Shown here one piece after another: positions 15,581 through 23,430 of a stretch of 38,328 nt of DNA; within the stretch, counting starts at the first letter, position 1; every line of letters starts with the position of its first letter. The notes beneath the pieces were generated by a model. That model searched no databases. It was not told where the DNA came from and worked only from the letters and a program-made list of their open reading frames with translations. Source of the DNA: a virus; IMG/VR virus record IMGVR_UViG_3300028550_002804, positions 1-38,328 of that record; one strand, 5' to 3'. A program made the position numbers and the translations under genes.

Positions 15581-16130
15581 ACAATATAAACAATATCATG
15601 CAGAACACACAGAATATGGTAATGGTGGTGGTTTAAAGTTTTATCTACAACACATAATAGATTTAGTACAAGATACAAAATCAGAATCTTTATTAGATTA
15701 TGGTTGTGGTAAAGCTGAAGGATATTTAGAATATAATCATCACGAAATGTGGGGAGGTATAATGCCATCATTATATGATCCAGCAATTCCAGAATATGAA
15801 AATGTCCCAGCTGGAACATTTGACGGAGTTATGTCATTTGATGTATTAGAACATATTCCAGAGATACAAATCCCAGAAACAATATATCAGATTACTAAAG
15901 TTGCAAACAAATTTGTGTTTCTTGGTATTGCAACAGACCCAGCTAGCACAGTACTACCAAACGGAGATAATGCACATTGTACATTAAAACCTATAGAGTG
16001 GTGGGTAGAGATGATAGAGAAATATGCTCCAAATCGTGTGTATACGCACATAAAAACTCATGGAAATTGCAACAATTATTCCATTCTAAATGAAGACCTA
16101 TACTTAGACTGGATGTTAGAACAAGTCTAA
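15564..16130 (+). CDS. SAM-dependent methyltransferase-like protein
   Basis: The start at ATG 15564 (MNEWIEQYKQYH) is preferred to an in-frame ATG upstream that lies deeper in the nuclease gene. LLDYGCGKAEGY is motif I of a SAM methyltransferase and SFDVLEHIPE is a common post-motif II segment. DYGCGKA lacks the usual third Gly, so SAM binding may be weakened or altered. The substrate is unknown. The end of the gene forms the left arm of a terminator hairpin, so stop and terminator are interlocked. Confidence 0.7.
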   Translation: MNEWIEQYKQYHAEHTEYGNGGGLKFYLQHIIDLVQDTKSESLLDYGCGKAEGYLEYNHHEMWGGIMPSLYDPAIPEYENVPAGTFDGVMSFDVLEHIPEIQIPETIYQITKVANKFVFLGIATDPASTVLPNGDNAHCTLKPIEWWVEMIEKYAPNRVYTHIKTHGNCNNYSILNEDLYLDWMLEQV

Positions 16131-16140
16131 GTATAGGTTT
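16097..16140 (+). terminator. Strong terminator overlapping gene end
   Basis: A perfect 14-bp inverted repeat: CCTATACTTAGACT (16097-16110) and AGTCTAAGTATAGG (16124-16137) around a 13-base loop, followed by TTTCTT. The 5' arm encodes part of the methyltransferase C-terminus and the stop lies in the 3' arm. It separates the nucleotide-metabolism block from the curli-like block. Confidence 0.9.
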
Positions 16141-16153
16141 CTTACCCAAAACT

Positions 16154-16161
16154 TATAAATA
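16154..16161 (+). promoter_or_regulatory. Late promoter TATAAATA before curli-like operon
   Basis: Exact T4-type late motif TATAAATA, 49 bases upstream of the first gene of the curli-like block and just after the strong terminator. It indicates independent late transcription of the block. Confidence 0.65.
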
Positions 16162-16171
16162 GTATCAGTAA

Positions 16172-16195
16172 TATCGTGATCATATAATCACGATA
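16172..16195 (+). promoter_or_regulatory. Palindrome in leader of curli-like operon
   Basis: TATCGTGAT (16172-16180), a 6-base centre CATATA, and ATCACGATA (16187-16195): a perfect 9-bp inverted repeat beginning ~10 bases after the late motif. It can be an RNA hairpin or an operator. Its GTGA...TCAC arms resemble a CRP/FNR-family half-site pair with an 8-base instead of 6-base gap. The operon encodes a cAMP-forming enzyme, which makes this worth testing. Confidence 0.5.
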
Positions 16196-16210
16196 AAAAT
16201 GGAGTAGCTT

Positions 16211-16489
16211 ATGGAAGCATTTAGTTTAATTGCTGACCTAGGCTTTTCCATCGCAGCCGTAATTGGTGGCGGGTTTTTTATTATACTACTTTTGAAATAT
16301 ATTCTTGATTCTGTTGTTAGTAGGGCAGTTGGCCTTAATGGCATGATTGGTGCATTAGATAATCGTGTAAAAACTATTAATAATGAGATAGTAAGACTTG
16401 ATGCTCTCATATGTCATGCGTTAGGTGTTAAACCCGATACTCGCAGATTGTCTGCGGCCGATGGAAAAGAAGATACTAGGAAGGATTAA
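16211..16489 (+). CDS. Small membrane protein, paralogue 1
   Basis: ATG 16211 follows GGAG. Residues ~7-33 are a transmembrane helix (IADLGFSIAAVIGGGFFIILLLKYIL), followed by a cytoplasmic or periplasmic helix with LDNRVKTINNEIVRLDALI. The next gene has the same order of elements and the same L-x-x-RV-x-x-(I/L)(N/D)-x-(E/D)-(I/M)-(V/I)-RLD pattern, so the two are probably paralogues. They open the curli-like operon. They may assemble an inner-membrane platform for the secretion genes, but no known curli accessory protein is matched. Confidence 0.6.
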   Translation: MEAFSLIADLGFSIAAVIGGGFFIILLLKYILDSVVSRAVGLNGMIGALDNRVKTINNEIVRLDALICHALGVKPDTRRLSAADGKEDTRKD

Positions 16490-16491
16490 TT

Positions 16492-16851
16492 TTGGGAATT
16501 ACTACTATTGTTGATATGTTTAATCAGTATGGCGTTCCTACAGTGGTTGCTGTAGGGATGGCGTATTTTATATATTACGTCTGGAAATTTGTTACGCACA
16601 ATATTTTACCAAGTTTAGCTACAGCAAGTAGTACATTAGTGGGCTTGATTGACAGAGTGAGAATGTTAGATAATGACATGATTAGGTTGGATCAAAAGAT
16701 ACATACTATAATAGAAATACAAAATCAACAGATGGACCCTTTTGAAGCAGCTAATAAAAAAAGGATGGAAGTTAGACAAGCAGAATTGGATTATAATCAA
16801 GATAAAGAAATTACTGCAAATAAAAAAGAGATAGCAAAATTAAAAAAATGA
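16492..16851 (+). CDS. Small membrane protein, paralogue 2
   Basis: The likely start is TTG 16492, 6 bases after AAGGA; the in-frame ATG at 16516 has no ribosome site. A membrane helix (VPTVVAVGMAYFIYYVWKFV) is followed by LIDRVRMLDNDMIRLDQKI and a Lys/Glu-rich coiled tail. It resembles the protein encoded just upstream in order and pattern. Its stop overlaps the next start (ATGA). Possible roles are pore tethering or energising of secretion; nothing is proven. Confidence 0.6.
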   Translation: MGITTIVDMFNQYGVPTVVAVGMAYFIYYVWKFVTHNILPSLATASSTLVGLIDRVRMLDNDMIRLDQKIHTIIEIQNQQMDPFEAANKKRMEVRQAELDYNQDKEITANKKEIAKLKK

Positions 16852-17393
16852 AATATATATTTTACATACTTTGTTTTTCCGTTGCCATTACATCTAATGC
16901 ATTTGGTGGGGGTATGGTACATAAATGGAAATCACCTTCTTTTAGTGGAATAGGAGCAAGTGCCCATTTCTTGACTATTGAGAACCAAGAGTTTACTCGT
17001 AAGGCTGAAATTAGAGGAAAGAAAGATTCTGCTGCAGCTAAAAAAATATCAGCAGCAAAGAATACGAATTACGCAAAATTTTTAGATAATTTGGAGTCAA
17101 GAATATATGCAGAGTTTTCAAAACAGTTAACGGATAATTTGTTTGGCGAATCATGTGGAACAACTTATACAACTGGACCAGTTGATGGAGTAGTAATAAC
17201 ATCACAAAATACTTTGAATCCAGAAGCAGGAAACACTGATGGTGTTGGTAGTAACTGTACTGGAACATATACATTTAATGATACAACAGTTACATACACA
17301 AAGGATGTTGCAAACGATATAGTGATATTAGATATAGTAGGGCCAGATGGTAGTCAAGTCATTACATTGCCTCTTAACGATTTTCAGTTTTAG
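16848..17393 (+). CDS. csgF: CsgF-like curli assembly factor
   Basis: A signal peptide (MKYIFYILCFSVAITSNAFG) precedes a mature N-terminus GGGMVHKWKSPSFSGIG. This lines up with the CsgF start that inserts into the CsgG channel (E. coli TMTFQFRNPNFGG). Further matches are NLESRIYAEFSKQLTDNLFGE with the CsgF amphipathic helix, and a C-terminal beta part ending DGSQVITLPLNDFQF. In curli, CsgF forms a second constriction in the pore and presents the nucleator at the cell surface. At 181 residues it is longer than E. coli CsgF (138), with an inserted Thr/Gly-rich loop bearing two Cys. It overlaps csgG by 47 bases. Confidence 0.85.
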   Translation: MKYIFYILCFSVAITSNAFGGGMVHKWKSPSFSGIGASAHFLTIENQEFTRKAEIRGKKDSAAAKKISAAKNTNYAKFLDNLESRIYAEFSKQLTDNLFGESCGTTYTTGPVDGVVITSQNTLNPEAGNTDGVGSNCTGTYTFNDTTVTYTKDVANDIVILDIVGPDGSQVITLPLNDFQF

Positions 17394-18156
17394 TATACTG
17401 TTTGGATGTCAAACGGTTCCGTCTGATCCGCCTACATCAACAACTGAACTATTATATGAAAAACTAGAAGAGATTTCATCACCTGTACAGAAGGTTCCGA
17501 TAGCAGTCTATTCATTTACAGACATGACGGGACAAAGAAAACCAGGTGATGGTGTGGCATTGATAAGTATGGCAGTCACTCAAGGCGCTCATGTATGGCT
17601 TTTACATTCATTGAAACGTGCTGGTGGTGGTGAATGGTTCATGGTTATAGAACGTATTGGGTTAGATAATCTGTTGAAAGAAAGACAGATTATACGTCAA
17701 ACGAGAAAGACACACGGTGATAAAGACGATTTAAAACCTTTACTGTTTGCTGGAGTATTGATCGAAGGTGGTATTGTAGGATATGATACTAACACAATGA
17801 CAGGAGGAATTGGAGCTCGACTACTAGGAATTGGCGCACAAGAAGAATACAGAGAAGATAGCGTATCTGTTGGTATAAGATTAGTATCGGTTAGTACTGG
17901 TGAAATTTTATTAGCAGTTAGTAGTGAGAAGACCATATTAAGTACGAGACTATCTGCTACAGTGTTTAGATTCTTAGACTTAGGAACTAAACTACTAGAA
18001 GTGGAGGCTGGATATACAGAGAATGAATCTGTAACATATGCAGTAAGAAAAGCTATTGATAAAGTTATTGTTGATATGATCCACGAAGGAACTAAAAAAG
18101 GATTGTGGGAATTTAAGAAAGTAGAGGATGATCAAAAGAAGGAGGTAAAAAAATGA
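17347..18156 (+). CDS. csgG: CsgG-like curli secretion channel lipoprotein
   Basis: The lipobox LFGC puts the lipidated Cys at 21, and the 269-residue length matches E. coli CsgG (277). Conserved blocks are PIAVYSFTDMTGQRKP, IERIGLDNLLKERQIIR, VLIEGGIVGYDTNTMTGGIGARLLGIG, VSTGEILLAVSSEKTILS, VFRFLDLG and EAGYTENESVTYAVRKAI, in family order. CsgG forms a nine-subunit outer-membrane pore that exports curlin subunits. By eye the constriction loop (Y51, N55, F56 in E. coli) is replaced by GDGVALI, lacking the aromatic gate residues. It lies between the CsgF-like gene and a curlin-repeat gene. Confidence 0.92.
   Translation: MVVKSLHCLLTIFSFSILFGCQTVPSDPPTSTTELLYEKLEEISSPVQKVPIAVYSFTDMTGQRKPGDGVALISMAVTQGAHVWLLHSLKRAGGGEWFMVIERIGLDNLLKERQIIRQTRKTHGDKDDLKPLLFAGVLIEGGIVGYDTNTMTGGIGARLLGIGAQEEYREDSVSVGIRLVSVSTGEILLAVSSEKTILSTRLSATVFRFLDLGTKLLEVEAGYTENESVTYAVRKAIDKVIVDMIHEGTKKGLWEFKKVEDDQKKEVKK
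18139..18146 (+). promoter_or_regulatory. Consensus ribosome-binding site of curlin-repeat gene
   Basis: AAGGAGGT, a full match to the 16S anti-Shine-Dalgarno sequence, 6 bases before ATG 18153. Most neighbours have weak sites, so this predicts unusually strong translation, as expected for a fibre subunit. Confidence 0.7.
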
Positions 18157-18857
18157 AGAAAGTAATACTTGCATTTATAATGTTTTTTGCTATGACAAGT
18201 GCAAGTTTTGCAGACAGTAAAGTTTATATCACTCAGTCTGGTGCTAACTTAGACCTAGACATAACTATGGATGGAAACGGAAATCTTATTGGTGCAACAG
18301 GTGACAGAACATTACTTACTGGTGCTAACTTAGATGTTGACATTGATTTAATTGGTGCTTCTAATGTGATAACTGGTGATTTTATTGGTGCTGGTGAAGC
18401 AGGCGCAGACGATCTAAAAATAAGTCAAACAGGTAGTACTAATACTACTGCAATAAATGTTGGCGCATCGGCAGCAACGGATGATGTAAGAATCATAGAA
18501 ACTAGAGTAGGAAGTAGCGGTGAAACTTCATACACAATTGGTAATGCAGCTACAGTTCAAGATGTTAGTGTTACTGTGGATGTTGTCGGCGATGATATTG
18601 ATATAACACTTCTTGAAAATTCATCCAGTACTGGATCGGATAAAACAACCGATATTGATATTGCAACGGACAGTGATGATGTTGATATAATTATTACTCA
18701 TACTGGTGCAGGCGCACACAAAACAAAACTGTTATGTACGGGTTCTTGTGCCGGTAGTGATTTTACTATGTCACAAACTGGAGCAAATAGTACAGATGTT
18801 GATTTAACAGTAACTAATGCAACTAGCTCAGATGTTGATATCATTATTACGGACTAA
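18153..18857 (+). CDS. Curlin-repeat secreted protein (candidate fibre subunit or nucleator)
   Basis: A signal peptide (MKKVILAFIMFFAMTSASFA) is followed by ~215 residues of Gln-x-Gly-x-x-Asn-type strands: ITQSGANLDLDI, ISQTGSTNTTAINV and MSQTGANSTDVDLTV match the curlin repeat. Between them the repeats are degenerate and Asp-rich (DVDIDL, DDVDIIIT). A Cys pair (CTGSC) could form a disulphide. It is acidic, as secreted amyloid subunits often are. Placement directly after csgG with a consensus ribosome site suggests this is the main exported substrate. It overlaps the FecR gene by 41 bases. Confidence 0.75.
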   Translation: MKKVILAFIMFFAMTSASFADSKVYITQSGANLDLDITMDGNGNLIGATGDRTLLTGANLDVDIDLIGASNVITGDFIGAGEAGADDLKISQTGSTNTTAINVGASAATDDVRIIETRVGSSGETSYTIGNAATVQDVSVTVDVVGDDIDITLLENSSSTGSDKTTDIDIATDSDDVDIIITHTGAGAHKTKLLCTGSCAGSDFTMSQTGANSTDVDLTVTNATSSDVDIIITD

Positions 18858-19968
18858 CTTGAGATGGACACTAATAGCAATTTTGTTAGTATTATTGCCC
18901 CAGCTATCATATGCTGCAGCAATTGGTAATGTAGTACTTCAAGAAGGTGTTGCGTCTGTTGAGAGAAAAGGAACGGAATCTAACCTTAACCTAGATTCTG
19001 ACATTATGTTTATGGATAATGTCAAAACTGGTAAAGGGGAAATTGGTATCACATTTATAGATGATACCAATGTGGCCGTGAGTTCTCAAAGCTCTCTCAT
19101 CATAGATGATTTTGTTTATGACCCTAATAGTGCTGAAGGTTCTAAGTTAGTACTTAGAATAGCTCTTGGTACAGTACGGTATGCTAGTGGTAATATAGCA
19201 AAGCTAAACAAACAAAATGTTGACATTCGTACCCCGACCGCTAGAATAGGTGTTCGTGGTACTGCTTTTAGTATGACGGTGGATGAGATAGGCCAATCAC
19301 TTATTATATTGTTACCGAATGCTGATGGGACTGTAGGAGAGATATCAGTGGAGTCTGATATAGGTCAAGTGATATTAACGAGAGCGTTTCAAGCAACGTC
19401 GGTTAGATCAAGGGAGGCTTCTCCCACAAAACCCAAAATACTTGATCTAACAGAAAGTATGATTAATAATATGTTAATCATCAAACCACCTAAAGAGAAA
19501 GTAGATTTAGCATCTGCTACGATTGAAGAGAAAAAGAAAAAGAATCTAGGAAATTTCTTAGATGAAGAGAAAGAGATTGACAAAAATTGTTTAGAGGAAG
19601 AATGTGAAGGTCAAGAAGAAGAAGGTGGATTTACCAGCTTAGATATTAATCCTTTGGATGTTAATTTATTATTAAATGTACTAACGGAATTAAACAAAAA
19701 ATACAAAAAACCAAATACGATATTAACAAGAACAATATCTAATACAGATGGCAGAGTTGCTGGATATAATCCAGAGTCTCTAGTAACAACTCTTATAGAA
19801 GGTGACTCAGTTCAATTGATTCGAGAATTTGATAGCAGTATGATAGACATCACCTTAGATAGAGTGGATGGACATAAGATTAATATAGATCAAAAAGGTA
19901 GCGTTGCGCCGGAGATAAGGACAGATGAAGCGGGTTATACTTCTACTATTGATATTCATATTCAGTAG
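18817..19968 (+). CDS. FecR-domain secreted protein with curlin-like tail
   Basis: A signal or anchor segment (WTLIAILLVLLPQLSYA) precedes a FecR-type beta domain: VVLQEGVASVERKG, DNVKTGKGEIGITFIDDTNVAVSSQSSLIIDDF and DIRTPTARIGVRGTAF are its hallmark blocks. An acidic/lysine linker (~230-270) and a C-terminal INIDQKGSVAPEIRT reminiscent of a curlin repeat follow. FecR proteins sense or scaffold at the envelope and are known neighbours of CHASE2 cyclases in bacteria. ATG 18832 is an alternative start. It overlaps both neighbours. Confidence 0.8.
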   Translation: MQLAQMLISLLRTNLRWTLIAILLVLLPQLSYAAAIGNVVLQEGVASVERKGTESNLNLDSDIMFMDNVKTGKGEIGITFIDDTNVAVSSQSSLIIDDFVYDPNSAEGSKLVLRIALGTVRYASGNIAKLNKQNVDIRTPTARIGVRGTAFSMTVDEIGQSLIILLPNADGTVGEISVESDIGQVILTRAFQATSVRSREASPTKPKILDLTESMINNMLIIKPPKEKVDLASATIEEKKKKNLGNFLDEEKEIDKNCLEEECEGQEEEGGFTSLDINPLDVNLLLNVLTELNKKYKKPNTILTRTISNTDGRVAGYNPESLVTTLIEGDSVQLIREFDSSMIDITLDRVDGHKINIDQKGSVAPEIRTDEAGYTSTIDIHIQ

Positions 19969-21376
19969 TACTACTGTATATGCTGAAGATGTTTTTATTC
20001 TTCATCAGGGGTATGGCAACACTCATCAAAAATGGAAGAATAGACTAGAGGATGCTGGTCATACAGTTACTATGGGAAATTCTCTTCCTAGTGTTACGAC
20101 TAGTTATGAGCAAATATTTGATATAAGATATTCGTATAACTTATCCTCAGCAGAAGAAACAGCGTATAAAGCTCTGCTAGCAAGAGGAGGAACTTTGTAT
20201 CTTCAAGGTGAAAATCCTCACTCCACTCTTAATCCTCGTAACCAAAATATAACAGAATTTATTAAAGATGAATTGGGTGGAGGAAATGTAGTTTATAATA
20301 GTTCTACATATTCTGGTAATTCGATTACGACATTTAATACATCTCAATCTTATATTGCTAATCATAGTGGTAGTCTTACTTGGTCTGCCGGAGGAATTTT
20401 AACTTCGGTTGGTGATGGTACATGGTTGGCTAAAGATAGTAGCGGTAATATTGTTGTAGCAGTATGGTATGGTGAGAGTTTAAACAATGCGTATAGTGAT
20501 GGTATAGTTTTTGTATTCACAGATATTAACTATGCATCCCATAGTTCATACTATACAAATAACAACAAAGCATTTATGAATGCATTGCGTACTGCTATAG
20601 CAAGTACATTCAACCAACCGACTAGTGCTGTAACCATATCATCAGCACAAACTACAAAAAGAACTGCTGCAATAAATGCTAGTATAGAAAATGGTTGTAA
20701 TGTTTGTATAGTACAATCAGGTGACAACCCCACAATTAACATACGACAAGACGGTGATGATAATTTTATTGTAGATAAAGATTGGTCAGGGCCTGCTACT
20801 TTAACAGGAGACAATCTCGTATTAACTATAAAACAAGGCAATGTAACTACAACTGGCAGTAGTGATGAGAATGGAATAGGATTATATATAAATGGTAATA
20901 ACACAAATTTAACAATAAGTCAAGGGGATCATGCAAACGACCAAGGGGAGCATAAAGCAGTAATAGATATTAATGGAGCTTCTAATGTTATGAACCTTAC
21001 TCAATATGATGGTGGAACATTATCAAAACACTTTTTTGAGGCAGACGTAGATGGTGGTAGTAATAATTTGACTGTCACACAAAAAGACAATGGCCAGAAA
21101 ACAATGTTCTTAGATGTGAACGGAAATAGTAATGAAGGAACTTTTATTCAAGAAGACACTGGAACTCACTATCTTGACGTTACACTAGATGCAGACCATG
21201 AGGTAAATATTACTCAACGTGGCAGTGGTAATCATGGAGCAAGAGTTAACTTAGATGGTCACAGTACTGATTTTGATTTAATTCAACAAGGTAGCAGTGC
21301 TCAATATTATAATTTAGACAATACTTGTAGTAATGCTTTAGGTTGTACGATAAATACAACACAGGGAACACAATGA
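19925..21376 (+). CDS. Large curlin-repeat protein with N-terminal globular domain
   Basis: A signal peptide (MKRVILLLLIFIFSSTTVYA) is followed by a globular domain (~20-230) with FDIRYSYNLSSAEETAYKALLARGG and LYLQGENPH, which looks like a class I amidotransferase/ThuA-like Rossmann fold. From ~255 to the end there are eight or more Q-centred repeats (IVQSGDNPTI, IRQDGDDN, TISQGDHAN, NLTQYDGG, TVTQKDNG, FIQEDTG, NITQRGSGN, LIQQGSSA) alternating with N-G-N strands. I infer a fibre cap, nucleator or adhesin of the curli-like system. Cys pairs occur near 262 and at the C-terminus. It overlaps FecR by 44 bases. Confidence 0.75.
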   Translation: MKRVILLLLIFIFSSTTVYAEDVFILHQGYGNTHQKWKNRLEDAGHTVTMGNSLPSVTTSYEQIFDIRYSYNLSSAEETAYKALLARGGTLYLQGENPHSTLNPRNQNITEFIKDELGGGNVVYNSSTYSGNSITTFNTSQSYIANHSGSLTWSAGGILTSVGDGTWLAKDSSGNIVVAVWYGESLNNAYSDGIVFVFTDINYASHSSYYTNNNKAFMNALRTAIASTFNQPTSAVTISSAQTTKRTAAINASIENGCNVCIVQSGDNPTINIRQDGDDNFIVDKDWSGPATLTGDNLVLTIKQGNVTTTGSSDENGIGLYINGNNTNLTISQGDHANDQGEHKAVIDINGASNVMNLTQYDGGTLSKHFFEADVDGGSNNLTVTQKDNGQKTMFLDVNGNSNEGTFIQEDTGTHYLDVTLDADHEVNITQRGSGNHGARVNLDGHSTDFDLIQQGSSAQYYNLDNTCSNALGCTINTTQGTQ

Positions 21377-23430
21377 AAAAATGGATTATATCATTAATAG
21401 TAATTCTGGTTTTATGCGGAGTTCGCTTCACTGATCCTTGGTTTTTAGATATGGTGCGTATGAAAGCACTAGATCAGCATCAACGCAATCAAACCCAACA
21501 AAGTCTATCCAATCTTGTTACAATAGAAATCAATAACGGAACTCTCAAGAAAAAAGGTCAATGGCCTTGGGATAGAAATACTTTATCAAATGAGATTATA
21601 AAACTATATCAAGCGGGAGCTGCGTTAGTCGTACTTCCTATTCTATTTGCAGATGATGATAGGTTTGGTAAGGACAGAGCATTAGCAAGAGTTCTAAAGA
21701 AGACTCCCACTATTATAGGACAAATACCTACCAATGAGAAAGATAACAGCGGTGTTATAAGAGGAGTTTCAACAATAGGTAAACCGTGGAAAGGTTGGGT
21801 ATATCAATATCCAGGCGCCATTGGTCCAATACCCCTACTTGCAAGAAATGCTCATGCTGTTGGTATGATGATAATTGCACCAGAGAAGGATGGTGTGGTT
21901 AGGCGTATGCCTCTGGTGATTGCAGTGGGTGATAAATTATATCCATCTATGAGTATGGAAATTCTACGCATGGCCGCAGGAGACATATCATATCAGATGA
22001 AGACAGGTATTGCAGGGGTAGAGAAATTACGCATACCTAAATTTAAAATGATTGATACGGATGCTCATGGGAACATATGGCTTGACTTCAAATGGAAAAC
22101 GCCAACCTATGCATTGCACGAAAAATTACCAGACCTCAAAGGAAAAATTGTGATAGTGTCTATGACCGCCTCTGGTCTTGATAATCCCGTATCTACTCCT
22201 GTTGGTGTAATTCATTCGCATGATTTGATTGGTTCATCTCTTGCGACGATGATGACAGGAAGAAACATCACAAGACCATACTGGACAAATGTTGCTGAGC
22301 TGGGAGCATCTTTTGGTTTCGCACTTGCACTAATGGTTATCGTATTATTACTTCCTTGGTATTTTAGTGTTGCACTAATGCCTGCATCATTGTATGGATT
22401 GTTCTATGGCAGTTCATATCTCTTTACTAAACATGATTTGTTGGTAGATTGGAGCTATCCTGTACTCACAGTATTCATTGCTTGGGCTCTTGCAACATTC
22501 CTAAGATTTATGGAAGAACATAAATTACGAATGGAAATTAAGAAACAGTTTGAGCATTACCTTGCACCAGCAATGGTTAAAAAATTACAGAAGAATCCAT
22601 CTCTACTCAAATTGGGTGGTGAGACAAGAGAACTAACATTATTGTTTTGTGACATAAGAGGGTTCACACCAATCAGCGAACAATTCAAAACAGACCCACA
22701 AGGATTAACAAAACTAATCAATAGATTTTTAACACCAATGACAGATATTATTATGAAAAATGGTGGAACTATAGATAAATACATGGGTGACTGTATTATG
22801 GCATTTTGGAACGCACCTCTTGATGTTGAAGAACAAAGACAGTTGGCTCTAAGATCATCTCATGAAATGTTATATCATTTAAAAGTTTTGAATGCTGAAT
22901 TAGCTAAGGAAAAAGCTTTACCTATTAATGTTGGAATAGGTTTGAATACAGGAGAGGTAGTTGTGGGTAATATGGGAAGTGATCAGAGATTTGATTATAG
23001 TTGTCTTGGTGATGCAGTTAATCTTGCTGCAAGACTTGAAGGACAAAGTAAAGAATACGGCATGAAGATAATTCTTGGTGACGAAACATCTAAAGGAATG
23101 GAAGAAGAATTTGCAATTATTGAATTAGACAAGATTGCTGTCAAAGGTAAGACTGAAGGTGTAACCATTTTTACCTCTTTAGGTAGATACGAACAACTTC
23201 ATCAAGAAATGAATTACTATAGTACATGTATACAACAACATGATAAATTCTTAGTTTTGTACAGACAACAACATTGGGACTTGGCATTAAGATGGTTGAA
23301 TGATTTGAGAGATGAATTTAATGGTGTTATGGCAGATTATTATGCTATGATGGAAAAACGTATAGAGGTATTACGAGAAGAAGACCTCCCTCCTGATTGG
23401 GATGGCGTCTATAGAGCGACAACTAAATGA
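21373..23430 (+). CDS. CHASE2-domain class III adenylate cyclase
   Basis: ATG 21373 overlaps the preceding TGA and gives 685 residues; an in-frame ATG 30 bases earlier lies within the curlin gene. After an N-terminal membrane helix comes a periplasmic CHASE2 sensor (~25-300, for example GQWPWDRNTLSNEIIKLYQAGAALVVLPILF), then about three membrane helices and a cytoplasmic cyclase. Catalytic residues are intact: metal Asp D427 (LLFCDIRGF) and D473 (YMGDCIMAF), and transition-state N550 and R554 (GDAVNLAAR). It should make cAMP from ATP; guanylate specificity cannot be excluded. In bacteria CHASE2 cyclases often neighbour FecR genes. Confidence 0.9.
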   Translation: MKKWIISLIVILVLCGVRFTDPWFLDMVRMKALDQHQRNQTQQSLSNLVTIEINNGTLKKKGQWPWDRNTLSNEIIKLYQAGAALVVLPILFADDDRFGKDRALARVLKKTPTIIGQIPTNEKDNSGVIRGVSTIGKPWKGWVYQYPGAIGPIPLLARNAHAVGMMIIAPEKDGVVRRMPLVIAVGDKLYPSMSMEILRMAAGDISYQMKTGIAGVEKLRIPKFKMIDTDAHGNIWLDFKWKTPTYALHEKLPDLKGKIVIVSMTASGLDNPVSTPVGVIHSHDLIGSSLATMMTGRNITRPYWTNVAELGASFGFALALMVIVLLLPWYFSVALMPASLYGLFYGSSYLFTKHDLLVDWSYPVLTVFIAWALATFLRFMEEHKLRMEIKKQFEHYLAPAMVKKLQKNPSLLKLGGETRELTLLFCDIRGFTPISEQFKTDPQGLTKLINRFLTPMTDIIMKNGGTIDKYMGDCIMAFWNAPLDVEEQRQLALRSSHEMLYHLKVLNAELAKEKALPINVGIGLNTGEVVVGNMGSDQRFDYSCLGDAVNLAARLEGQSKEYGMKIILGDETSKGMEEEFAIIELDKIAVKGKTEGVTIFTSLGRYEQLHQEMNYYSTCIQQHDKFLVLYRQQHWDLALRWLNDLRDEFNGVMADYYAMMEKRIEVLREEDLPPDWDGVYRATTK

